Translations under genes and position numbers: made by a program
Shown here: positions 1-6,825 of the stretch, piece by piece
Layout: every line of letters starts with the position of its first letter
Position numbering within the stretch: the stretch's first letter is position 1
Assembly (NCBI GenBank): GCA_030616165.1
Contig: JAUWXV010000076.1
Coordinates: 1 to 14,122, forward strand
DNA length: 14,122 bases
Direction: 5' to 3'
Source of the DNA: a bacterium
GTDB lineage: Bacteria > SM23-31 > JAUVVT01
Notes under the pieces: model-generated
The model's database searches: none
Told to the model about the DNA's origin: nothing
The model's input: only the letters and a program-made list of their open reading frames with translations

Positions 1-85
1 CACGACTGGTTAATATTGTAAAGATTTAACTTATAAAAACAATATATCAGATTTTAAAATATAAATTTTTTTGTATTGCAATTCA

Positions 86-1396
86 TTAAAGTGGGTCTTT
101 GATTTCTATGTAAACCTCTTTTTTCGCATCTTCAAGGAACCTAAGAAACTCATCATTGCTTTTTTGGGCCCTTGCAATCTGTTCGATAGTCTCTCTATCT
201 TTTTCAAGTGTCAGTATATGCTTTTCTATCTTATCATTGAGTTTAACAATAAAGTAACCGAAGTTAGTTTTAAAAGGTTCACTGATTTCTCCGACCGTCA
301 GGTATGGCAGAATTTGATTAAATGCTTCAAATTCAGGTTGGATGTTCTCAAGGTAAATCCACCCTAATTTTCCCTCTGTCTTTTTGGCATCAGGTTCATC
401 AGAATATTCCTTGGCAAGTTCTTCAAATGGTTCTCCACTTTCTGCTCTCTTCTTAATTTCCATTAAGAAATTAGCAATTTCGGCATCGTCTTCTTCACTC
501 TTGGTAATCTCGATTAAAATATGCTGGACATTCATTGTATCATCTTTTTTCTCCAGTGCCCTTATTATATGAAATCCGAGTGGCGTTTCCACAATATCAG
601 AAATCTCGCCTGGCTCAAGAGCAAAAGCGGCTTCTTCAAAAGACTTCATTAAGTCCCCCCTTTTAATAAATCCTATAACTCCACCATTAGAACTAGTTAC
701 CTCATGGTCGGAGTATTCTTTTGCCATTTCGGAAAAATCCGCTCCCTCCTTTATTTTCTGAAGGATCATCCCAGCCTTTTCTAATGCCCTCCTTCTTAAG
801 TTATCACCAGGTAATTCAGCTTTCAGAATATACGAAATCTCATACCTATCAGGCATCTCAGGCAGACTATCTCTCATAGTATTGTAAAATTCTTCCAGTT
901 CCTCTCCCGTAATCTTTACCTCCTCCATTTTCTTTTGCCTGAATTTATCAACCATCCCTTTCTTTCTTACATCTTCTCTATATAAATTTTTTAACTTCTT
1001 TACAGAGAAACCCAAATTTTTTTCCATTTCTTCTTGTGAACCAAACTGCTGGATATAATCGTTTATTTGCTGTTCTAAAACCATATCCACCTCTTCCTCT
1101 GTTACCTCGATGCTATCTTCTATTGCCTTTGCAAGTAAAACATATTGTTCGATCAACTGCTCCAGTGACTGTCGTCTAATCTCATCGTATTTTTCTGGTT
1201 CAACTCTTGGATCAATCTTTAATTGAATAGCATACATCTGGGCAAACACCTCAACCTCCGACTGCAGTATTATCTCATCTTCCACAATTGCTAAAACCCG
1301 ATCAACAATCTCACCAGATTTTAAAAATTTAGGGAATATTAATATTAAAAAAATTGCTAATGAAAAATAAACACAAAAAGATAAAATTTTATTCAT
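86..1396 (-). CDS. surA: SurA-like periplasmic chaperone with two parvulin (PpiC) domains
   Basis: Predicted periplasmic folding factor for outer-membrane or secreted proteins. The 436 residues are close to the length of E. coli SurA (428). An N-terminal hydrophobic signal segment covers residues about 4-22, with K3 before it. A SurA-type N-domain follows (DRVLAIVEDEIILQSEVE at about 32-49, then charged helices to about 175). Two parvulin domains lie at about 185-283 and 290-388, each with the EYSD motif, and a C-terminal helix follows. The first domain reads ISYIL where parvulins usually have xHIL but keeps GFHII. The second has QHIL but reads GYFIV where GYHII is usual. The ATG start has a strong ribosome-binding site (GGAGG, six bases upstream). 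The gene lies 18 bp after the lipoprotein gene, so the two are probably co-transcribed. Family assignment is firm; isomerase activity is doubtful. Confidence 0.93.
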   Translation of the reverse strand: MNKILSFCVYFSLAIFLILIFPKFLKSGEIVDRVLAIVEDEIILQSEVEVFAQMYAIQLKIDPRVEPEKYDEIRRQSLEQLIEQYVLLAKAIEDSIEVTEEEVDMVLEQQINDYIQQFGSQEEMEKNLGFSVKKLKNLYREDVRKKGMVDKFRQKKMEEVKITGEELEEFYNTMRDSLPEMPDRYEISYILKAELPGDNLRRRALEKAGMILQKIKEGADFSEMAKEYSDHEVTSSNGGVIGFIKRGDLMKSFEEAAFALEPGEISDIVETPLGFHIIRALEKKDDTMNVQHILIEITKSEEDDAEIANFLMEIKKRAESGEPFEELAKEYSDEPDAKKTEGKLGWIYLENIQPEFEAFNQILPYLTVGEISEPFKTNFGYFIVKLNDKIEKHILTLEKDRETIEQIARAQKSNDEFLRFLEDAKKEVYIEIKDPL

Positions 1397-1400
1397 AAAA

Positions 1401-1407
1401 CTCCTCC
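1401..1407 (-). promoter_or_regulatory. Strong Shine-Dalgarno of surA
   Basis: Minus-strand GGAGGAG sits six bases before the surA ATG at 1396. It is the clearest ribosome-binding site in the window. Most other genes here (mnmE, mnmG, rsmG, mfd, the lipoprotein) show no obvious one, so it supports this start and suggests efficient translation. Confidence 0.8.
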
Positions 1408-1414
1408 AAATTAT

Positions 1415-2275
1415 TTATCTATTTTGCCGAGACTCCAATGTATCAGGTAATCCTTCTTCCCCTAAAAAGCCAAGTTCTGAATAATTAATCTCCACAACTG
1501 CGTTATCTTTAAGACTATTAATCAACTGGTTATATTTTTCCTTTCTCTTTTGAGCGATAATTTTGGTAATAATTTCATTCTTCACTAAATTCAAATCCAT
1601 AACATCCCCTTTATTCCTCTTATCTGTCAACCTTAAAAAATGATAACCATCCTTTAGTTTAATCCTTCTCCAGGTGCCAACTTTCATAGCAGAAATTGTT
1701 TTTAAAAGTTCAGTGGGAATTCGGCTCTCTTTTATATAAATATTACTCGTATGGTTATCGACAGATAAAACATTTTTTACTTCCTTTGATATCTCGGTAA
1801 ATGTCTTATTCCCTTTAAGTTCTTTTTCCACTATTCTCGAATCATTTGAACTCTTTACCATTATGCGCTCATATTTATAATTATTTTCTAAGAATTGAAA
1901 ATACTGTGAATTATTCTCATAATAATCTTTTATTTCATCATCTGTAATTTCCAACTTTCTTTCAATTTCCAATTCCAATAATCTGTCTATAACGAGTTCC
2001 ATTTGTAAATTTGACAGTTCTCTCTTAATAAAAGGATCTTCCTTTAATCCCCTTTTAACCGCCTCTTTATAAAGAAGTTCCCTTTCTACCCATCTCTCTG
2101 CATAATCTCTCTTTTCATCAAATCCGATTATTTGAGAATTATCAGCGCCAAAAACATCATTTATCATCTCCAGGGTAAGGACATTATTTGCAACCTTTGC
2201 TACAGGTGGACCACTTTGCTTTTTGCCAGAGCAAAAAAATAAGAGCAAAAAAATTATAATGGATAATCTTTTCAT
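1415..2275 (-). CDS. Putative lipoprotein, SurA-N/parvulin-like foldase
   Basis: A 286-residue exported protein. It begins MKRLSIIIFLLLFFC, a short basic start and hydrophobic stretch ending at Cys15, then SGKKQSG. This resembles a lipoprotein signal, although FFC is a poor lipobox, so lipidation is an inference. VAKVANNVLTLEMINDVFG (about 25-43) resembles the start of SurA/PrsA-type N-domains. A charged helical region follows, then a degenerate parvulin-like fold at about 135-217 ending DGYHFLRLTD. The first parvulin histidine is missing (YERIMV), as is a clear central motif. The next gene, 18 bp downstream, is surA, so the two likely act together on envelope protein folding. It could be a membrane-anchored chaperone and not an active isomerase. 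There is no clear Shine-Dalgarno before the ATG at 2275. Confidence 0.8.
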   Translation of the reverse strand: MKRLSIIIFLLLFFCSGKKQSGPPVAKVANNVLTLEMINDVFGADNSQIIGFDEKRDYAERWVERELLYKEAVKRGLKEDPFIKRELSNLQMELVIDRLLELEIERKLEITDDEIKDYYENNSQYFQFLENNYKYERIMVKSSNDSRIVEKELKGNKTFTEISKEVKNVLSVDNHTSNIYIKESRIPTELLKTISAMKVGTWRRIKLKDGYHFLRLTDKRNKGDVMDLNLVKNEIITKIIAQKRKEKYNQLINSLKDNAVVEINYSELGFLGEEGLPDTLESRQNR

Positions 2276-2310
2276 TTTATCAAAGCCGTAATTTAAATTT
2301 AAAAAAATTT

Positions 2311-2316
2311 ATTATA
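2311..2316 (-). promoter_or_regulatory. Possible -10 box for the lipoprotein-surA pair
   Basis: A perfect TATAAT on the minus strand lies about 35 bases before the lipoprotein ATG, which would give a leader of roughly 30 nt. I see no convincing -35 hexamer, and such boxes arise easily by chance in AT-rich DNA. Confidence 0.25.
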
Positions 2317-2349
2317 TTTTAAAATCATTAATAAAACTTCGGTAAATTT

Positions 2350-2381
2350 TTAAATTCCTGCGATTAAAAGCAGAAATTTAA
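2350..2381. repeat. Inverted repeat, 12-bp arms with one mismatch
   Basis: TTAAATTCCTGC (2350-2361) pairs with GCAGAAATTTAA (2370-2381) across an 8-base loop, with one C/A mismatch. It lies two bases from the next hairpin. It is not seen next to the other composite copy at 9007, so it may be unrelated to that element. Confidence 0.55.
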
Positions 2382-2383
2382 CC

Positions 2384-2488
2384 ATTTCTAATTCATCCCG
2401 ACTCTTCGGGATGAATTAGAAATAAGTAAAAAGTTTCTTTGCTTACTTTCTTTTCAAAGAAAGTAAGTTCTTTTTCAAAGAAAGTAAG
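2384..2488 (+). repeat. Composite two-hairpin repeat element, copy A
   Basis: First hairpin: ATTTCTAATTCATCCCGA (2384-2401) pairs perfectly over 18 bp with 2406-2423 around the loop CTCT. Next comes the conserved box AAAGTTTCTTTG (2430-2441). The second hairpin follows: CTTACTTTCTTT (2442-2453), TC, AAAGAAAGTAAG (2456-2467). The last 20 bases are then duplicated in tandem, with one extra T, to 2488. The same order of parts recurs at 9007-9087. It has no coding capacity; a non-autonomous mobile or REP-like element is the likeliest explanation. Confidence 0.8.
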
Positions 2489-2598
2489 TTTTTAAAAAAT
2501 TTACTAAAATCAAATTAATGAAAACTTATGAAAAAAACAAAGTAAAATCTTTAAATGATTCAATAAAAAAATTATTGTGTAAAAAACCTCAGAGATAC

Positions 2599-5500
2599 TT
2601 AATTTTCAATAATATTCTTTTTTTCTACTGTAATTACTTGTGTTAAAACATTTTTAAATAAATTCCTGATATTATCCAATTTTTTTGTATCATCCTTTTC
2701 CTGAAACATAATTCTAAAACCGAATTTCTTACCTTGAAAAAATGTGAACTCTTCAGGAGCAAATTTCGAAAAGGAAAATATCTTTTCTTTAAATCTCTCA
2801 TTTTTGACACCTTCATCAAATTCAGCAGTCAATGATTCATTACTTATAGATATATGATTAATATCTAATTTATTACCAAGGATTTTAATGCATATTAACT
2901 GCATTAAATTATAAACAGTATCAGGAAATTTACCATATCTATCCTTCATCTCTTCTTCAATATCAAAAACTTCGTTTAACTCTTTTGCCTCGGAAAGTCT
3001 GCGGTAATAATTTACTCTCTGCTCGCTGTCATTTATATAATCTTCGGGAAAGAAAGCATCAATATCAGAAATAATCTTAAGTTCCCAATCTTTATCACTT
3101 ACCTCTTCTGCCTCTTCAGTTTCAAACTCCTTCTTTTTAAGTTCGTTCACCGTCTGCCGTAAAATCTTATTATACAAATCGAATCCTACTGCATTTATAA
3201 ATCCACTCTGCTCCCTTCCGAGCAGGTTTCCTGCTCCTCTTATCTCAAGGTCTTTTAAAGCAATCTTAAAACCGCTTCCCAGTTCAGAATGACTCTTTAT
3301 AGTCAAAAGTCTCTTTAGAGAAATATCATCAAGCGTATCAATGGAAGGAACAACAAGATATGAATAAGCCTGAACATTTGACCTGCCGACCCTGCCGCGT
3401 AATTGATATAACTGAGACAATCCAAACTTATCTGCTCGGTCTATTATTATTGTATTAACATTCGGAATATCAAGACCTGATTCAATTATCATTGTCGAAA
3501 CAAGACAATCAAACTTCCTTTCTAAAAAATCTATCATAACTGTTTCAAGGTCCTTCTCTTTCATCTGCCCGTGTGCAATAGCAATCCTTAAACCGGGCAC
3601 AATCCTCTTTATCCTGGCTGCTATTCCGTTAATAGTCTTAACACGATTATGAACAAAATAAACCTGTCCACCGCGGTCTATTTCTCTCAAAATTGCGTTC
3701 CTTATAATATTATCATCAAACTTGATAATTTTTGTAATAATCGACAGTCTCTCTTTTGGAGGGGTATCAATATTAGAAAGGTCTCTTATCCCCATAAGAG
3801 ACATATTCAGAGTCCTCGGAATTGGAGTAGCGGTCATAGTTAAAACATCTACTTCTTTACGAAACTTTTTCAACTTTTCTTTGTGACTTACCCCAAATCT
3901 TTGTTCTTCATCAATAATCAAAAGACCTAATTCCTTAAATTCTACATCTTTTGACAAAATCCTGTGTGTTCCGATGACAATATCGACAATCCCCAATTTC
4001 ATTCTCTCGACTATATATTTCTGCTGTTTTCTCGTTTTGAACCTCGAAAGCACTTCTATACTCATTGGATACTTTGACAGCCTGCTTTTAAATGTATCAT
4101 GATGCTGTTGAGCAAGGATAGTAGTCGGAACAAGGACGGCGACCTGCTTTGAGTCATTAACCGCCTTAAAAGCAGCGCGAAGGGCAACTTCTGTCTTCCC
4201 ATATCCTACATCCCCGCAAACAAGCCTGTCCATTATCAGCGGTTTCTCCATATCATATTTGATTTCACGGCACGCCTGAAGCTGTCCAGGAGTTTCATCA
4301 TAAAAAAACGAAGCCTCAAGTTCCCTCTGCCATTGAGTATCTGATGAAAATGAAAATCCCATCCTTATTTTTCTTTCAGCATAAATCCCAAGCAGTTCCT
4401 TCGCAATATTTTGAACAGACTTTTTTGTCTTCTTCTTTATCTTTTCCCAGTCAGTTGTCCCAAGTTTGCTGAGTTTAGGCTTTATCCCTTCCTGTGCAGA
4501 ATATTTTTCAATCTTATTCAATCGGTCAATACTAAGATATAGATAATCCCTATCATCATACATAATTTTCAGACATTCCTGAAGGCTTCCTCCCACATTT
4601 ATCTTTTTCAGACCAAAATAATTCCCTATACCGTAATCTTCATGCACAATAAAATCTCCTGTACTCAAAGATTTGTCAGAAAACAACCCTCTAACACTCT
4701 CCCGAATCCTTCTTGCAGGTCTCCATTTCTCCCTTTGGAAAATCTGGTGGTCTATAAATACCGCACATCCTGCATCCGGAAATATAAAACCATCACATAA
4801 AGAACCTGTCCCCACAAACGGCTCTTCAACAATATTCGGATCATCCTCAAAAAACTCCTCTAATCTTTCAGTCTGACCATTATTATCACAGAGTATATAA
4901 ACAGAGCATTTATTTTCTCTGGAATATAACCTTGATATCTCTTTACTCAAAAGAGAAAGGTCTCGTTTAAATGACGGGGGCTCACATGAAGAAAAATCTA
5001 TTTCATCTTTCCCATAAACCGTCTCAAATGATATATCAATCGATGGAAGTGAATTCATTCTGGTTATTATTTCATCCGGTTTATAGAAATTATCTTCTAA
5101 ACTCGAACCCAAAAATAAATCATAGGAATCAAATGGAAGATTATTTGTTATCTCCTTAATATGATTCTCCATTCTATTTTTATAAAGAAAGGGTTCAATT
5201 TTAAAAAACCTAACATCCTTATCAAGAAAATCAAAAAACTGAAATCCTGACTTTTTATCAATTCTTTCATCTTCCCCTGAAAGGTCATTCACTGGTGAGA
5301 TAAATAATGTACTATCAAGATTCTTGATTGACCTCTGGGTAGATACGTCAAATAAGCGAATAGAATGTATAAAATTCCCATCAAGTTCCATTCTTAAGGG
5401 ATTATCAAAAGTGTGCGGGAAAATATCTATGATTCCACCCCTAACGCTGAAATCTCCCGGCTCTTCAACCATACTCTGCCTCTCAAATCCCATATTATGG

Positions 5501-5970
5501 ATTCTCTCAAGAAGTATATCGTATTCTACTTGACCTCCCAATTTAAACTCAAAAAAATAATTTGATAATTCTGAAGGCGGTTTCAAGGGATAAATCAATG
5601 AACTCGAATCTATTATGAATATTCCCTTTCTCTCATAAAAAAGTTTTTCATATACCCTCAGTCTCTGGGAGATTATCTCTTGATTTTGAACTGCATCGGT
5701 AAAAAAATATGGGTCATACGAAATAAAGACAGATATATCTATGTCGTTAAGATTTTCAAGGTCATCTCTCAGGCTCAATGCTGAATTTTTTTCAGGAACA
5801 AATATTACAAAGCTTCCACCAATCCTCTCGTACAATAAAGATATCAATATACTATTCAGCGAACCACATACACCTTTTAAGACGAAATTCTCCCCTCTCC
5901 CCCCTTTATTCAGAAAATTCTCTGTAATCCGACTTCCTGCTACCTTTTTCTTTATTGAATCGATTAACAT
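2599..5970 (-). CDS. mfd: Transcription-repair coupling factor Mfd
   Basis: ATP-driven DNA translocase that removes RNA polymerase stalled at lesions and recruits UvrA for nucleotide excision repair. From the ATG at 5970 it is 1123 residues, near the usual 1100-1180. A degenerate UvrB-like region comes first, with RGGIIDIFP at about 177-185. The RNA-polymerase-interacting (CarD-like) domain is at about 434-491 (TGDFIVHEDYGIGNYFG). The translocase has Walker A GDVGYGKTE at about 586-594, DEEQ at 687-690, TATPIPRT near 714, and LRGRVGRS at about 857-864. A C-terminal TRCF domain contains INDSEQRVNYYRRL. An in-frame TTG at 6012 would add 14 residues (MKKKVAKKTLNYFS), but these are read from an interspersed repeat, so the ATG is preferred. 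Neither start has a clear ribosome-binding site. It follows rsmG by about 95 bp. Confidence 0.97.
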   Translation of the reverse strand: MLIDSIKKKVAGSRITENFLNKGGRGENFVLKGVCGSLNSILISLLYERIGGSFVIFVPEKNSALSLRDDLENLNDIDISVFISYDPYFFTDAVQNQEIISQRLRVYEKLFYERKGIFIIDSSSLIYPLKPPSELSNYFFEFKLGGQVEYDILLERIHNMGFERQSMVEEPGDFSVRGGIIDIFPHTFDNPLRMELDGNFIHSIRLFDVSTQRSIKNLDSTLFISPVNDLSGEDERIDKKSGFQFFDFLDKDVRFFKIEPFLYKNRMENHIKEITNNLPFDSYDLFLGSSLEDNFYKPDEIITRMNSLPSIDISFETVYGKDEIDFSSCEPPSFKRDLSLLSKEISRLYSRENKCSVYILCDNNGQTERLEEFFEDDPNIVEEPFVGTGSLCDGFIFPDAGCAVFIDHQIFQREKWRPARRIRESVRGLFSDKSLSTGDFIVHEDYGIGNYFGLKKINVGGSLQECLKIMYDDRDYLYLSIDRLNKIEKYSAQEGIKPKLSKLGTTDWEKIKKKTKKSVQNIAKELLGIYAERKIRMGFSFSSDTQWQRELEASFFYDETPGQLQACREIKYDMEKPLIMDRLVCGDVGYGKTEVALRAAFKAVNDSKQVAVLVPTTILAQQHHDTFKSRLSKYPMSIEVLSRFKTRKQQKYIVERMKLGIVDIVIGTHRILSKDVEFKELGLLIIDEEQRFGVSHKEKLKKFRKEVDVLTMTATPIPRTLNMSLMGIRDLSNIDTPPKERLSIITKIIKFDDNIIRNAILREIDRGGQVYFVHNRVKTINGIAARIKRIVPGLRIAIAHGQMKEKDLETVMIDFLERKFDCLVSTMIIESGLDIPNVNTIIIDRADKFGLSQLYQLRGRVGRSNVQAYSYLVVPSIDTLDDISLKRLLTIKSHSELGSGFKIALKDLEIRGAGNLLGREQSGFINAVGFDLYNKILRQTVNELKKKEFETEEAEEVSDKDWELKIISDIDAFFPEDYINDSEQRVNYYRRLSEAKELNEVFDIEEEMKDRYGKFPDTVYNLMQLICIKILGNKLDINHISISNESLTAEFDEGVKNERFKEKIFSFSKFAPEEFTFFQGKKFGFRIMFQEKDDTKKLDNIRNLFKNVLTQVITVEKKNIIEN

Positions 5971-5983
5971 AGAAAAATAATTT

Positions 5984-6022
5984 AAAGTTTTCTTTGCTAC
6001 TTTCTTTTTCAAAAGAAAGTAG
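5984..6022 (+). repeat. Interspersed hairpin element, copy D (overlaps the possible mfd start)
   Basis: A variant box AAAGTTTTCTTTG (5984-5996) is followed by stem CTACTTTCTTTT (5997-6008), TC, AAAAGAAAGTAG (6011-6022). Orientation matches the other copies. Compared with them the inner stem has one extra T/A pair. The alternative TTG start of mfd lies inside the loop and right arm (6010-6012). Confidence 0.8.
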
Positions 6023-6065
6023 AGATTTTAATAAAATTTGAAAATTTACTATACTTTGATATTTT

Positions 6066-6752
6066 TTATATTTCTTTTTTATAAAATAATAAAAATCTTA
6101 ATTTTTTCTTAGAATCTACATATACAATCTCCTCGCGCATATTAGTATTTCTAAAAGAATTATCACTAAAAATAGATTTCTTTTTTAAAGAATAAGGAAT
6201 AACAAGGACTCCCCCATTTTTATTTTTATTAGATAATTTTAAAAAAGGAATAGTCCAGGATATAATTTTATCAATTGGAGCAACAGTCCGGGCAGTAATA
6301 ATATCAAAAGAGTTCAAAAGACGACTATCATCCATATTTTCAATCCTTTCACAAGCGAGAGAGACATTATTCAGTTCCAAAGTATCTATAAGTTCTTTCA
6401 GATAAAGATATTTTTTCCTGTTCGACTCTACAAGTAAAAGAAGAATCTCAGGGAAGATAATCTTCAAAGGAATTGAAGGGAAACCTGCACCGGGACCTAA
6501 ATCCATCATTCTCTTTGGCTTTGTAAAATCAAAAATCTTCAATAAAGCAAGCGATTCGATAAAATGCTTGCTGACAATCCTCTCCTCATCACCTCTTGAA
6601 ACCAGATGTACCCTCTTATTCCATTGGATTAAAAAATCCTTATAAATAGAAAAAATCCTCATCTTTTCTTCAGATATATCTACTCCCCACCCCATTAAAA
6701 CTTCACCCATCCTTTTAATCTCTTCAGAAAAAAAATGTTTCACGTGAAACAT
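6066..6752 (-). CDS. rsmG: 16S rRNA (guanine527-N7)-methyltransferase RsmG
   Basis: Methylates N7 of G527 in 16S rRNA using S-adenosylmethionine; also known as GidB. The 228 residues are typical of the family. SAM-binding motif I is DLGPGAGFPSIPL at about 84-96 (family form DIGSGAGFPGIPL). Other family signatures are LIQWNKRVHLVS (41-52), LVESNRKKYLYLKEL (107-121) and ITARTVAPI (152-160). The N-terminus MFHVKH recurs in RsmG proteins of many bacteria because the DNA there is a parS site. No Shine-Dalgarno is visible before the ATG, but an extended -10 promoter candidate lies about 30 bases upstream. It follows mnmG by 73 bp, the classical gidA-gidB order. The genes that often follow, parA and parB, are replaced by mfd. 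Confidence 0.97.
   Translation of the reverse strand: MFHVKHFFSEEIKRMGEVLMGWGVDISEEKMRIFSIYKDFLIQWNKRVHLVSRGDEERIVSKHFIESLALLKIFDFTKPKRMMDLGPGAGFPSIPLKIIFPEILLLLVESNRKKYLYLKELIDTLELNNVSLACERIENMDDSRLLNSFDIITARTVAPIDKIISWTIPFLKLSNKNKNGGVLVIPYSLKKKSIFSDNSFRNTNMREEIVYVDSKKKLRFLLFYKKEI
6735..6752. promoter_or_regulatory. parS centromere site (ParB binding) inside the 5' end of rsmG
   Basis: ATGTTTCACGTGAAACAT is a perfect 18-bp palindrome. Its central 16 bases, TGTTTCACGTGAAACA (6736-6751), match the widely conserved bacterial chromosomal parS consensus at every position. The palindrome is also codons 1-6 of rsmG (M-F-H-V-K-H). Origin-proximal parS sites load ParB for chromosome segregation and SMC recruitment. 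No parA or parB lies in the window, so the cognate proteins must be encoded elsewhere. Confidence 0.9.
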
Positions 6753-6778
6753 TGAAATAAGTCTATTAATATTAATGT

Positions 6779-6787
6779 ATTATATCA
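6779..6787 (-). promoter_or_regulatory. Candidate extended -10 promoter of rsmG
   Basis: The minus strand reads TGATATAAT, a perfect TGnTATAAT extended -10, placing a start site about 20 nt before the rsmG ATG. There is no good -35, which extended -10 promoters can tolerate. A 12-bp palindrome, ATTAATATTAAT (6765-6776), covers the expected start point. Unproven, but better placed than other TATAAT boxes here. Confidence 0.4.
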
Positions 6788-6825
6788 TAAAGATTTTTTG
6801 CTTTCCTTAAGAGATACATTGTTTT

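Larger units (their letters stand above)
2276..2598. other. Gene-free gap holding three hairpins and a repeat element
   Basis: 323 bp between the end of mfd and the lipoprotein gene. I see no plausible gene on either strand. The part next to mfd (about 2490-2598) is AT-rich and featureless. The middle (2350-2488) is almost entirely inverted repeats, listed separately. The part next to the lipoprotein start is AT-rich and may carry its promoter. Confidence 0.75.

Noticed and set aside
13-45. 7-bp inverted repeat (ATATTGT / ACAATAT) after surA as a terminator
   Set aside because: The stem is almost all A-T, the loop is 19 bases and no clean T-tract follows. It would be expected by chance in such AT-rich DNA.
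2384-2423. 18-bp perfect hairpin as an intrinsic terminator of mfd
   Set aside because: On the minus strand no T-tract follows the stem (GGTTAAATTT). Its paired occurrence with the other repeat at 9007 fits an interspersed element better, though it might still slow transcription.
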